Of a DNA stretch of 64,000 nucleotides, positions 54,545-63,540 are shown in pieces; the stretch's first letter is position 1, and each line of letters opens with the position of its first letter. The notes below the pieces were generated by a model that saw only the letters and a list, made by a program, of their open reading frames with translations, did no database searches and was not told the DNA's origin. The position numbers and the translations under genes were made by a program. Origin of the DNA: Pyrodictiaceae archaeon (GTDB taxonomy: Archaea > Thermoproteota > Thermoprotei_A > Sulfolobales > WANQ01); assembly GCA_015521735.1 (NCBI GenBank), contig WANQ01000033.1, positions 45,729-109,728 of the forward strand, written 5' to 3'.

Positions 54545-55711
54545 ATGCCAAAAATACCCGTAATAGTATTAGCAGGAGGAGCAGGTGAAAGAATAAAAGA
54601 CATATCCGATACTAAGCCAAAAGTACTACTAAAAGTTGCTGGTAAGCCTATAGTAGAGTACGTGATAGAGAACATATTAGGTATTGGAATAAGCGAAATA
54701 TACATAGTAACTGATAAGCCAACATATTTTGAAGACATAACGTTAAAGTATGGTAAGCAAGCAAAAATGGATGTAATAAAGCAGGTCATACCAGAAATTC
54801 GAGGAGCAGTGCTTTCAGCTAAGGATGCTGTTAAAAGCGAATACTTTATGCTAGCTTATGGAGATATACTGGCTCCTAGACAATTCTATAGTGATGCAGT
54901 AGACGCTTTCAATGTATACCACAAGCCAGTAATGGCCGTAATACCGGAAGAGGATGTAACAAGTTATGGTGCAGTAGTAATAAATACAAAGGGCTTAGTT
55001 AGCAAAGTAGTAGAGAAACCCGAAGAAAGTATACCTGGAGCTTATGCTGTAGGAGGCCTATACATATTGTCAAGAAAGTTCATCGACTTACTTGAAGAAT
55101 CAAGAGATATGGGTGAAGCACTATCAAGATACGCATCAACTAGTGAAGTAGTAGCATCTATTTGGAGTGGATGGTGGATAGACATAGGATACCCATGGGA
55201 TCTACTTAAAGCAACATACTTTGTACTTAAAGGTATGAGTAAAACAATCATATCACCTAAAGCAGAAATATCGCCAACATCTGTAATAAAAGGCCCTGTA
55301 ATAATTGAAGATGATGTAGTTGTAGATGATTTCTCAGTAATAAAAGGTCCAGTCTACTTAGGTAAAGGTGTCTATGTAGGTAGCTACTCACTAATAAGAG
55401 AGTATGTTAGCATTGAAAAAGGAGGTGTAATATCATCTAATACAGAAATAGTTTGGAGCTGCATCCAAGAAAAAGTAACTATTGGAAGAAATACTTATTT
55501 AGGATTTAGTGTTGTTGGTGAGAAAGCAGTAATAGAACCAAATGTTATAACATTAACGCTCATTAAAGGTGGCAAAGAGAAACCAATAATAGTTAAGAGA
55601 AGGGGCCAAGAGTACGCTAAGCTAGGAGCCTTCATTGGTGCTGGAAGTAGAGTTAAAGTAGGTTCTATACTAAGGGCTGGAACATTCATAAAAAGAAAAA
55701 CAACGTTTTGA
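54545..55711 (+). CDS. GlmU-like bifunctional sugar-1-phosphate nucleotidylyl-/acetyltransferase
   Basis: A nucleotidyltransferase domain (IVLAGGAGERIKDISDTKPK, residues ~5-24; YGDILAPRQF) is joined to a left-handed beta-helix of hexapeptide repeats (~230-375; for example VIKGPVIIEDDVVVDDFSV). Archaeal enzymes of this kind make UDP-GlcNAc/Gal or related sugars from glmM products. ATG 54545 is chosen because GGGGTGG lies 5 bases upstream; a TTG at 54521 would overlap glmS. Probably cotranscribed with glmS. Confidence 0.88.
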   Translation: MPKIPVIVLAGGAGERIKDISDTKPKVLLKVAGKPIVEYVIENILGIGISEIYIVTDKPTYFEDITLKYGKQAKMDVIKQVIPEIRGAVLSAKDAVKSEYFMLAYGDILAPRQFYSDAVDAFNVYHKPVMAVIPEEDVTSYGAVVINTKGLVSKVVEKPEESIPGAYAVGGLYILSRKFIDLLEESRDMGEALSRYASTSEVVASIWSGWWIDIGYPWDLLKATYFVLKGMSKTIISPKAEISPTSVIKGPVIIEDDVVVDDFSVIKGPVYLGKGVYVGSYSLIREYVSIEKGGVISSNTEIVWSCIQEKVTIGRNTYLGFSVVGEKAVIEPNVITLTLIKGGKEKPIIVKRRGQEYAKLGAFIGAGSRVKVGSILRAGTFIKRKTTF

Positions 55712-55745
55712 CAACAATTCTTATGAACTCTTCATTCATGTACTA

Positions 55746-55973
55746 TTATCCACCACTAGTAACAGGCATGAGCAGGATCTCGTCATTATCATTTACTACT
55801 GTATCCTTGGTTGCAGGCCTACCGTTTACTAATATTATTATGTTGTTGAAGAGCGGGCTTCTAAGTTCTGGTATAAGGTCAGCTATTCTTTGCGGCTTGC
55901 TGATACGCTTATGTGCTACGTCATGTATTCCCAGTCTTTCTCTAACCCATCCTATAGCTCTTATTATAACCAT
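55746..55973 (-). CDS. MoaD/ThiS-like sulfur carrier protein
   Basis: A 75-residue ubiquitin-fold sulfur carrier ending in the required Gly-Gly (MPVTSGG). The segment NNIIILVNGRPAT and the final NDNDEILLMPV match MoaD. It starts 4 bp after the aldehyde:ferredoxin oxidoreductase stop, so it probably supplies sulfur for the tungstopterin of that enzyme. A long frame on the opposite strand here is only a shadow. Confidence 0.85.
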   Translation of the reverse strand: MVIIRAIGWVRERLGIHDVAHKRISKPQRIADLIPELRSPLFNNIIILVNGRPATKDTVVNDNDEILLMPVTSGG

Positions 55974-55977
55974 GTTC

Positions 55978-57810
55978 TCACTTGGACAGCTCCACGTATT
56001 TCTCTAGTTCTCGTGCTACGTCGCTTAAACCTAACTCCTCTAATGTTGATTTCCTAGGTATTCCTCGTTCATCCCATCCACGTATTTCATAATACCATGA
56101 CAGCATTGTATCATATTTTTCTCTATCCAGGTGAGCTCCTTTAAGAGGTCCTTTAGTTAATGGTTCCTCAAACCATCTAGCTGGAGGATAATCCATTTCT
56201 CTACTCCATTTCTCTCCATATTCTCTCACCCAGAATGCTCGAATCAGTGCATATACTCTATCAGCTACCTTGTAATAGTCATTTAGCGTCATATCAATAC
56301 CTGTTGCTGCTTTGAACAACCTCATGTAGTATTCAAGTTTTAGTCCAAGTTCTATCCAAGGTAATCTACAGGCTACTAGTGTTTCAAATATACCGCCTCT
56401 AATTCTCTGCAACTCTATTACTTTCTCAACTTTTTCTTTAGTATAGGTTGTTCTACCTACTTTTACTTCCCATGCTATAACCCAAGCATCTTTATGATGA
56501 GCACCTATAGGTGATGTAGCATATGCTAAAGCCATAGCAGGTGCTGCATGGCAGTCATATGCTGAGATTTCTAGCCCCTTAACATTCATAGCCCACTTCC
56601 ATGAATCACCCTTTATTTTCTCTGATATTCTCTTAGTTCCTTCAGCTAGTAGATCCCCTAGACCTCTCCTAAACGCTATATCTTCTACAAGTTCTTTGTA
56701 CTTCTTAAAATCTCCCCACTCTATTTTTTCATCTATTAGCTTCTTTTCTGAAGCTTCAGTAGCAAATGCTAGTACATTTCCTAATGATATGGTATCTATT
56801 CCATATTTGTCAGCTAACTTATTTAGTGTAGCAACTTTACCTAGGTGACCTAATCCTATATTTGATCCAAGCATTGCGACATTTTCATAGTCTAGTTCAC
56901 TAAGCTCTTTCTCATAGTCTATTACTACATTTCCACATATCATGTTACAGTTAGGGCATCCACGCTGTGTTACCTTCATAGCCTCCATTGAGTATCCATC
57001 AATTAGTCTATAGAAATCGAAGACTCCTTCTCTGAAATTGAATGTTGGTAGAACACTGTTCGTATTACTCCACTCTATAGTAGCCATAGTTCCCTGACGC
57101 ATCCAGAAGTTATATGCTGGAGCATTCTTTATCTCACGGTAGGCTTCACTAGCTACCTTAACTACCTCATTTTTATCAGCCACAGGTATTTCCTTAGTAC
57201 CTCTAATTACTATTGCTTTTAGCTTCTTAGAACCCATTACAGCACCTATGCCTGGTCTACCGCCACTTCTACCTTCCTGTGATATTATTGTAGCGTATCG
57301 GACAAGGTTTTCTCCAGCAGGACCTATTAACAAGACACCTACATCTTTGCCGTGAACCTCTTTTAATAATCGCTCTGTCTCAAAGGTATCTCTACCCCAC
57401 AGCCCTTCAGCGCTAATTATATCTACTTTATCGTCTTCAATGTAGATGTAAACAGGTTTCTTGGAAGCACCTTCAACTACTATTGCATCATAGCCTGCTT
57501 TACGTAGTTGTACTGAAGCATTAGTTCCTATGTTCCCATCACCGTAGCCATTAGTTAATGGACTCTTAGCTGCAACAACAAGCTTACCAGTACTAGGACC
57601 AACAACACCTGTTAAAGGACCTGCTGCTATTATGAGCTTGTTTTCCGGAGACAATGGATCTATTCCGGGTTTAAGTTCATCCCATAGTATCTTTGCTGCA
57701 AGACCTCTACCACCTATAAATTTCACTAGTGTTTCAGCTTCAATTTTCTGGACGCTGACTTTGTTTTCGCTAAGGTTTATGCGTAGAACTTTACCCCACC
57801 AACCTTTCAA
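55978..57810 (-). CDS. aor: tungsten aldehyde:ferredoxin oxidoreductase
   Basis: Oxidises aldehydes to acids, reducing ferredoxin, with a tungsten bis-pterin and one [4Fe-4S] cluster. The N-terminus [18 protein letters not shown], the [17 protein letters not shown] segment, [20 protein letters not shown], and the cluster Cys in [12 protein letters not shown] are all family hallmarks; the fourth Cys is in LVACRLPW. 610 aa, normal. Works with the keto-acid pathway encoded by iorAB. Confidence 0.95.
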   Translation of the reverse strand: MKGWWGKVLRINLSENKVSVQKIEAETLVKFIGGRGLAAKILWDELKPGIDPLSPENKLIIAAGPLTGVVGPSTGKLVVAAKSPLTNGYGDGNIGTNASVQLRKAGYDAIVVEGASKKPVYIYIEDDKVDIISAEGLWGRDTFETERLLKEVHGKDVGVLLIGPAGENLVRYATIISQEGRSGGRPGIGAVMGSKKLKAIVIRGTKEIPVADKNEVVKVASEAYREIKNAPAYNFWMRQGTMATIEWSNTNSVLPTFNFREGVFDFYRLIDGYSMEAMKVTQRGCPNCNMICGNVVIDYEKELSELDYENVAMLGSNIGLGHLGKVATLNKLADKYGIDTISLGNVLAFATEASEKKLIDEKIEWGDFKKYKELVEDIAFRRGLGDLLAEGTKRISEKIKGDSWKWAMNVKGLEISAYDCHAAPAMALAYATSPIGAHHKDAWVIAWEVKVGRTTYTKEKVEKVIELQRIRGGIFETLVACRLPWIELGLKLEYYMRLFKAATGIDMTLNDYYKVADRVYALIRAFWVREYGEKWSREMDYPPARWFEEPLTKGPLKGAHLDREKYDTMLSWYYEIRGWDERGIPRKSTLEELGLSDVARELEKYVELSK

Positions 57811-57912
57811 AGAATAACACCATAGGTATTATTACTATGTAGAAGTATTTAATACATTCTACAATAAGTTTATCTACCAGTAAAGTCTATATTTAATAAT
57901 GCGGACCTCGCC

Positions 57913-58098
57913 TTGGGATTAACGAGTTTATTGAATGCAAATAATATAAGTATAGATGACGTCTTAGATGCTAAGAGAATTAAAGATAAGGTGTTACTGT
58001 ATACAAGAAATGGAGTAATTGAAATGGATTTTGAGAAAGCTAAAGACATTTATTGGCGAGTTAAGATTAGGAATAGAAGGAAGGCTTTCGGCCTATAA
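57913..58098 (+). CDS. small unknown protein, possibly leaderless
   Basis: A 61-residue basic protein (SIDDVLDAKRIKDKVLLYT, ending KIRNRRKAFGL). No family recognised. A TATA element TATATTTAAT (57889-57898) would start transcription very close to the TTG start, suggesting a leaderless mRNA. The upstream ATG at 57900 is out of frame and closed by a stop. Small size makes it less certain. Confidence 0.5.
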   Translation: MGLTSLLNANNISIDDVLDAKRIKDKVLLYTRNGVIEMDFEKAKDIYWRVKIRNRRKAFGL

Positions 58099-58125
58099 GA
58101 CATTAGGCTAGATTTTAAGCAATAG

Positions 58126-58836
58126 TCAATCCGGATTCCATGGTGTATTAAATATAGCATATATTTCTTTTGCTCTTTTTTCACCTATACCCTCTATCTT
58201 TGTTAGCTCACTGATACTGGCATTTGCTAAATTACGTAGAGTTTTAAAATAGCTAAGTAATCGTTTAGCAAGGATGGGGCCCACAATACCTTCAGCTACG
58301 TAAAGTATTCTATCATTTAAACTCATAGGTTTTTTCTCAACGCGCATACGTATTACTGTCTTCTTAGCTGTAGCGCCAAGACTTCTTGCTTTAGCAGCAA
58401 TCCATTCAGCTGTAGCTTCCTTGTTAGGTGTAGGTAGTATCGGTATGTTCATCTTTAATACTAGTTCATCCATTACTCTTAAAATTGATGTAAGATTCCA
58501 TTTAGTAAACCTCGTTAACGAGTAAAAACTGCCTTCAACAACTATAAGTGGTTGAGCATTTTCTCTAATAGCAGCTTCACGTAAAAGTTTGGCTTGATCC
58601 CATATTCTATTATCACGTATACTATTAGCTAGATCTATCACAGTTTTTCTTTCAACAATTACAGGTTTTTTGCCTTCAGTTGCGAGTAGAAAATAGTCTC
58701 CTACCTCTAATGAAACAATAGCTACTTTAATACCCTTACTTCTAATCTTTTCAACTAAATCCTTATTTTTCGAAGCTTCCCTACTATCAACTAATACGTC
58801 TACAGGAGCAAGTAGTTTAGCATTTGTTATCGGCAC
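58126..58836 (-). CDS. xpf: XPF-family structure-specific endonuclease
   Basis: A short crenarchaeal XPF lacking the helicase domain. The ERCC4 nuclease core is VLVDSREASKNKDLVEKI and VIVERKTVIDLANSIRD (residues ~57-73; ERKx3D catalytic motif). A C-terminal tandem HhH (ISELTKIEGIGEKRAKEIY) binds DNA. It cuts flap and fork structures, usually with PCNA. 236 aa; the C-terminal tail is short, so a PCNA-binding peptide is not obvious. Confidence 0.92.
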   Translation of the reverse strand: MPITNAKLLAPVDVLVDSREASKNKDLVEKIRSKGIKVAIVSLEVGDYFLLATEGKKPVIVERKTVIDLANSIRDNRIWDQAKLLREAAIRENAQPLIVVEGSFYSLTRFTKWNLTSILRVMDELVLKMNIPILPTPNKEATAEWIAAKARSLGATAKKTVIRMRVEKKPMSLNDRILYVAEGIVGPILAKRLLSYFKTLRNLANASISELTKIEGIGEKRAKEIYAIFNTPWNPD

Positions 58837-58919
58837 TTCAAATCCCTCATACGTCCAAGTAGTATGACTTCTCCTTTTATAATGTTATCATTAATAGTTA
58901 ATTTAAAGGAGGCGGTGTT

Positions 58920-59258
58920 ATGAATAAGGTCGTTAAAGTATACAGAAACGAAGATGTAGAGAAGGTAGTAGCCTTTATACCAAGAGGACATATGCATGTT
59001 AGAATACTAATAGAGTTTAAGGATCAAGTAATAGTACTTCAAGAAGCATCTATTGCAGCTATACTTAGAGCATATGTAAACATATGTACACACCCGTATC
59101 GCAAAGCAATAGAATTAGTTAGTAAAAGAGTTCCTAAAGAAGCTAGAAAAGTGGGATATGCTGAGTACCAGTTACTAGAAACTAGTAGGAGTGAGAAAGA
59201 AATTCTAGACGAAGTAGAAAGGATCATTAATATGAATAAGAATACAAGTATGGTTTAA
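58920..59258 (+). CDS. conserved crenarchaeal protein of unknown function
   Basis: A 112-residue protein with strands (KVVAFIPRGHMHVRILIEFKD in part) and a helical C-terminal half (EASIAAILRAYVNICTHP; EILDEVERIINM). I do not recognise a named family. AAAGGAGG 8 bases before the ATG is one of the strongest ribosome binding sites in the window. Divergent from xpf. Confidence 0.7.
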   Translation: MNKVVKVYRNEDVEKVVAFIPRGHMHVRILIEFKDQVIVLQEASIAAILRAYVNICTHPYRKAIELVSKRVPKEARKVGYAEYQLLETSRSEKEILDEVERIINMNKNTSMV

Positions 59259-59356
59259 CTGCTCTAAAAGTAAGCTAAAGTTTTTATTTCTCACATACTC
59301 CTAGTAAGTATACGTAGCATCAGCTTACATTATAATTATTAGGGTGCACTAAAGTA

Positions 59357-61255
59357 ATGGAGCATGAAAGAATACTTGGAGAGCCTGGTCAACGAGTATT
59401 ACTAATGGGTAATGAAGCAATTGCTCGTGGCGCAATTGAGTCAAGCGTGAAAGTTGCTACAGGTTATCCAGGTACTCCTTCAAGTGAAGTTCTAATGACA
59501 TTAATGCCTATATCTAGCAAGATCGGAATGTATGCTGAATGGGCTGTCAATGAGAAGGTAGCCTTTGAAATAGGGTTAGGTGCAGCTTTTGCTGGCATAC
59601 GAGCACTAGTCACGATGAAGGCGCCAGGACTTAATGTTGCCTCAGATTCAGTAGTTTCATCAGCGTATACGGGAGTAAATGGAGGGCTAGTACTACTTGT
59701 AGCAGATGATCCAGGGCCACATACAACTCAGACAGAACAGGATAGTAGATGGTATGCCAAACTAATTAAAATACCCATGATAGAACCCTCATCACCTCAG
59801 GAAGCCAAGGACTATATTAAGAAAAGCTACGCGTTATCCGAGAAGACTCAGCTACCAGTAATGTTTCGTACAACTACACGTGTAAATCATACTGTTGGCG
59901 ATGTTGTACTAGGAGAAATAGAGGTAATTGAGAGGACTCCCTCATTTGAATTCAATCCAAAAAGGTATATTAGAGCATCAATGCAATGGAATATGGATAG
60001 ACATAAATGGCTTCTAAAACAACTAGAACTCGTTAAAGATATCGCTGTAAAGGAGTTAGGATTCAATAAGGTTGAAGGCGATGGAGAATATTGTATCATA
60101 ACCTCTGGAGTATCATATAACTATGTTCTTGAATCCATTGAAAGATTAAATGTGAGAGAAAAGGTGAAAATAATTAAACTAGAACTAACCTTCCCTATAC
60201 CATCGAACTTCATATTAGAGAACATTAGGGGTTGCAAGCAAATACTCGTTGTAGAAGAATTAGATCCCTACTTAGAAGAAAATGTTAGGAGTTTATTGCA
60301 AAAACATGGCATTAACATAAAGGTCTGGGGTAAAGAGGAGGCAGGTATACCAGAGGTAGGTGAACTTAATCCAGCAGTAGTAGCTGAAGCTTTAAGAAGG
60401 TTCTTAGGGCTTAGCGAAGATAGTTCTAACTTAATGAGAAAACATGTTAACTCAAAAATATTGATTCCATCTAGACCTCCTCCATTATGTCCTGGATGTC
60501 CTCATAGGGGATCGTATTTCTCGCTAATAAGAGCTATTAGGAGAAATGGTCTAAGAAAACAGGATGTCCCAGTAATGGGTGATATAGGATGTTACGCGCT
60601 TAGCCTAGAGCCACCACTTGAAGCTATATGGACAGAACATGCAATGGGTGCTAGCATAGGGTTAGCTTTAGGTTTAAAGATAGCAGGATATAGTAAACCA
60701 GTTGTTGCGACAATAGGTGATTCCACATTCTTTCATGCTGGCTTACCTGCTCTAGTGGAGGCAGTGAATAAGAACATAGATGTACTAGTTCTAATACTAG
60801 ACAATGTATCTGTAGCCATGACGGGCCATCAATCTACACCAGAATTCATGGTTACAGAAAGTGGTAGAAAGGTTAAACCAGTAATGATAGAAGATGTTGT
60901 ACGTGGAATAGGAGTTGAAAATGTATGGATAGTAGACCCATATGATTTACGTGAAACAACTAAAGTACTACAAGAAGCATTAAAGAAGCCAGGAGTTAAG
61001 GTTGTCATCGCGAGAAGAGAGTGTTCTCTACAAGCTATGCGTAAAGGCATAAGATATACACCGCCAATAATAGACTACAACAAGTGTACAAACTGTATGG
61101 CATGTATAAGGAGTCTAGGCTGTACAGCTCTAACTATAAGGGATGGCAAGGTCGCAATAATAGAGGAACTATGTAATGGTTGTAATATGTGTGTTCAAGT
61201 ATGTCCATTTAATGCAATAATTCCACGTGATAACCCATTAGCTAAGCCCCGCTAA
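59357..61255 (+). CDS. iorA: indolepyruvate ferredoxin oxidoreductase, alpha subunit
   Basis: Oxidatively decarboxylates aromatic 2-oxo acids to acyl-CoA, reducing ferredoxin. N-terminal pyrimidine domain: KVATGYPGTPSSEVLMTL; thiamine-diphosphate domain: CPGCPHRGSYF, VMGDIGCYALS and TIGDSTFFHAGLPAL (GDS Mg motif, residues ~455-469). The C-terminus has two [4Fe-4S] motifs: NKCTNCMACIRSLGC and ELCNGCNMCVQVCPF. 632 aa; iorB follows after 11 bp. Confidence 0.95.
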   Translation: MEHERILGEPGQRVLLMGNEAIARGAIESSVKVATGYPGTPSSEVLMTLMPISSKIGMYAEWAVNEKVAFEIGLGAAFAGIRALVTMKAPGLNVASDSVVSSAYTGVNGGLVLLVADDPGPHTTQTEQDSRWYAKLIKIPMIEPSSPQEAKDYIKKSYALSEKTQLPVMFRTTTRVNHTVGDVVLGEIEVIERTPSFEFNPKRYIRASMQWNMDRHKWLLKQLELVKDIAVKELGFNKVEGDGEYCIITSGVSYNYVLESIERLNVREKVKIIKLELTFPIPSNFILENIRGCKQILVVEELDPYLEENVRSLLQKHGINIKVWGKEEAGIPEVGELNPAVVAEALRRFLGLSEDSSNLMRKHVNSKILIPSRPPPLCPGCPHRGSYFSLIRAIRRNGLRKQDVPVMGDIGCYALSLEPPLEAIWTEHAMGASIGLALGLKIAGYSKPVVATIGDSTFFHAGLPALVEAVNKNIDVLVLILDNVSVAMTGHQSTPEFMVTESGRKVKPVMIEDVVRGIGVENVWIVDPYDLRETTKVLQEALKKPGVKVVIARRECSLQAMRKGIRYTPPIIDYNKCTNCMACIRSLGCTALTIRDGKVAIIEELCNGCNMCVQVCPFNAIIPRDNPLAKPR

Positions 61256-61266
61256 GGTGATAACGT

Positions 61267-61878
61267 ATGTATAGCATTAAGGAGTTCAATATAGTAATAG
61301 CATCAGTAGGTGGACAGGGAGGTCTAACTCTTTCCAGAGTAATAGGGTATGCAGCATTGCTAAAAGGATTAAGTGTTAGAATAGGTGAAACATTAGGTAT
61401 GTCTCAAAGGGGAGGTGTTGTACAAAGTTACGTTAGATTTGGTAATACTATTAAATCACCTCTAATACCATATGGTGGAGCAAATGTGATACTAGGTCTA
61501 GAACCCATAGAAACATTACGTGCAGCAAGGATCTATGCTAACAAGAATACATTAATTATACTCAATACTGAACCCATACATACAGTTACAACACTTGTAG
61601 GCAAAGAAACATATCCATCAATAAACGATATAATAAGCGAATTAAAGATGTACTCGGATAAACTTTACGCGTTCAATGCAACCAATAAGGCTAGAAGTAA
61701 GGGTTTACCAGTAGCTACTAATATAGTAGTTTTAGCGGCTTTTGCTACATCGAGTTATAATCCACTAGATTTGGAATCATATATTGAGGGTATAAAGAAG
61801 TTTATAAGGAGAAGAGTAGAAGATAACATCAACTTATTCAAAGAAGTAGTTAGCGAACTTAAAGGTAAGGTACCTTAA
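61267..61878 (+). CDS. iorB: indolepyruvate ferredoxin oxidoreductase, beta subunit
   Basis: The gamma-type domain partner of IorA, 203 aa. It begins NIVIASVGGQGGLTLSRVIG and has GETLGMSQRGGVVQSYVRFG, the 2-oxoacid oxidoreductase gamma signature, then NVILGLEPIETLRA. Directly downstream of iorA, so surely one operon. It converges on the phosphoesterase gene with a 4-bp overlap. Confidence 0.95.
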   Translation: MYSIKEFNIVIASVGGQGGLTLSRVIGYAALLKGLSVRIGETLGMSQRGGVVQSYVRFGNTIKSPLIPYGGANVILGLEPIETLRAARIYANKNTLIILNTEPIHTVTTLVGKETYPSINDIISELKMYSDKLYAFNATNKARSKGLPVATNIVVLAAFATSSYNPLDLESYIEGIKKFIRRRVEDNINLFKEVVSELKGKVP

Positions 61879-62549
61879 ACTTTCCTTAACTCAACATCTA
61901 TTCCACCACCATGCTTAAGGTATATTATCGCATAATGCCCCCACGAAGCAGGTCCTGGATTAACTGCTATTGAACTACCTACCCTATCTACTCCATATGA
62001 CTCATGGATATGACCACATACACATAAGTTTATGGGATGTTTTTCAAGAAAGCCTCGTAAGCTAATACTACCTACATGTTCACCACTTCTTATTATATCA
62101 AGCTTAGTACCATATGGTGGTGTATGAGTAATCAGTATCTTAACTATACCACCCTGATAATTGCTGAGAAGCTTAGCTAGTTTTTCGAGAGTTTTCTTAA
62201 AGAACTCTTCTGTAAACTCTATTAACGTGTTGAATGGTGTTATTAAGCTACCACCAATACCCATGATTACAGCATCACCTATACCATATAGTTTTCCGTG
62301 AACGTTTACTATGTTTTCAGAACCCTGGTATTCTAATAGTTCTGGTGGATCACAATTACCTGGTACAAAGAATATCTTTCTACCAGTTTTCTCAACCATA
62401 AACTCCAATACCTTAATAGCCGACTTCAGTGATCCAAAATTAGTTATATCGCCAGCAATGAATACGTAGTCGTATTCTTTCTCAACCTTAAGTATCCTTG
62501 ATAAATTACTTGTCCATCCATGTATATCACTTAATACTAGTATCTTCAT
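61875..62549 (-). CDS. calcineurin-like metallophosphoesterase
   Basis: A 224-residue YfcE/MJ0936-like phosphoesterase. The dimetal ligands are LVLSDIHGW at the N-terminus, FIAGDITNFG, VPGNCDPP, ILITHTPPYGT and CVCGHIHESYG, in the canonical order. The substrate may be a phosphodiester such as cyclic nucleotides; not defined. It lies directly after the DapA-like gene, starting where that gene ends, so the two are probably cotranscribed. Confidence 0.9.
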   Translation of the reverse strand: MKILVLSDIHGWTSNLSRILKVEKEYDYVFIAGDITNFGSLKSAIKVLEFMVEKTGRKIFFVPGNCDPPELLEYQGSENIVNVHGKLYGIGDAVIMGIGGSLITPFNTLIEFTEEFFKKTLEKLAKLLSNYQGGIVKILITHTPPYGTKLDIIRSGEHVGSISLRGFLEKHPINLCVCGHIHESYGVDRVGSSIAVNPGPASWGHYAIIYLKHGGGIDVELRKV

Positions 62550-63434
62550 TTAAGACCCCATTAATACGTTTAATAACACCTTTATATAGTCGTATATGTA
62601 CGTTGGCTCAGTAGTTAAAGGAGGTCTAACATAAGGTTTAAACACGTTATCTATTACATGTAATGAAGCCTTTATAATACTAGGCATACTCTTACCATAT
62701 CGATATAGTTTCCGTGCTATTGACAACTTATCTAATAGCAAATTAATTCTCCCTAACTCAACAATTTCTTTTATCTTAGGTGAAATCAATAATATAGGTG
62801 AAGCAACAACATTAAACGGTTTACCTACAAGGATTTTTAAGAGTAATCCTTCATCACCATAACAAATTACATTAAATTCACGTTTAAGCTCCTTACGCAA
62901 ACCATAGAGTAGTATGGCATCATTTATTGTTACACGTTCACAGTTAACAATTATACTATTTAATTCAGGTACCAAGTTTAAGGTCTCACGTATATTCTCA
63001 TATGCTTCTGAAATGTCAAGGTCTTTCAAGAATATCAGGGTGTTTAATGGATTGATTTTTGAATACACTGTATTGATAATCGAAGTTAGCGAGTAATACC
63101 TACTAATAATCTCAGAATCTATTTCTACAATGACATGTTTGTGTCCTAGCTTTACCTCTTCGAGTTTCTCCCTTAGAGATCTAAAGTCTACGGAAAGGAA
63201 AACATCCGCGTCAGCTGTCTGTAAGATCTTATTTGCAATATTAAGACATTCATCAAAAGTTGTTGTATATTGTTCTCCAACAATACTATCACATACTATA
63301 AACCCTGTTTTCCCAACACTATCAGTTATCCTTTTAACTAGTTTCATAATAGCATCATAGTCTACGGATAACTCACTTGTCAATAGAGTTGGAAGAGGAA
63401 CCAAATACTCTAAACCCATGCTTTTAACCTGCAC
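62550..63434 (-). CDS. DapA-like aldolase (DHDPS/KDG aldolase family), divergent
   Basis: A 294-residue divergent member of the dihydrodipicolinate synthase/KDG aldolase family. The N-terminal VPLPTLLTSELSVDYDAI resembles the family start, SIVGEQYTTTFDE corresponds to GTTGE, RYYSLTSI to the Tyr region, and TLIFLKDLD carries the likely Schiff-base Lys (about residue 155). The C-terminal IIKASLHVID and VRPPLTT match DHDPS. Sequence is far from standard, so the substrate may be novel. The start is uncertain within the first few codons. Confidence 0.7.
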   Translation of the reverse strand: MQVKSMGLEYLVPLPTLLTSELSVDYDAIMKLVKRITDSVGKTGFIVCDSIVGEQYTTTFDECLNIANKILQTADADVFLSVDFRSLREKLEEVKLGHKHVIVEIDSEIISRYYSLTSIINTVYSKINPLNTLIFLKDLDISEAYENIRETLNLVPELNSIIVNCERVTINDAILLYGLRKELKREFNVICYGDEGLLLKILVGKPFNVVASPILLISPKIKEIVELGRINLLLDKLSIARKLYRYGKSMPSIIKASLHVIDNVFKPYVRPPLTTEPTYIYDYIKVLLNVLMGS

Positions 63435-63540
63435 ACCATATTACTGACTTGTACAGTAGTAAAATTATTAGGTCATATTATTAGTGTAAAGTTGATTTAT
63501 AATTCACGTTGAATACACTATAGTTAATGGTAGTCACGAC

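Noticed and set aside
55708..56007. 99-codon plus-strand open frame
   Set aside because: It lies antisense to the MoaD-like gene, whose Gly-Gly end, spacing and context next to aor are convincing.
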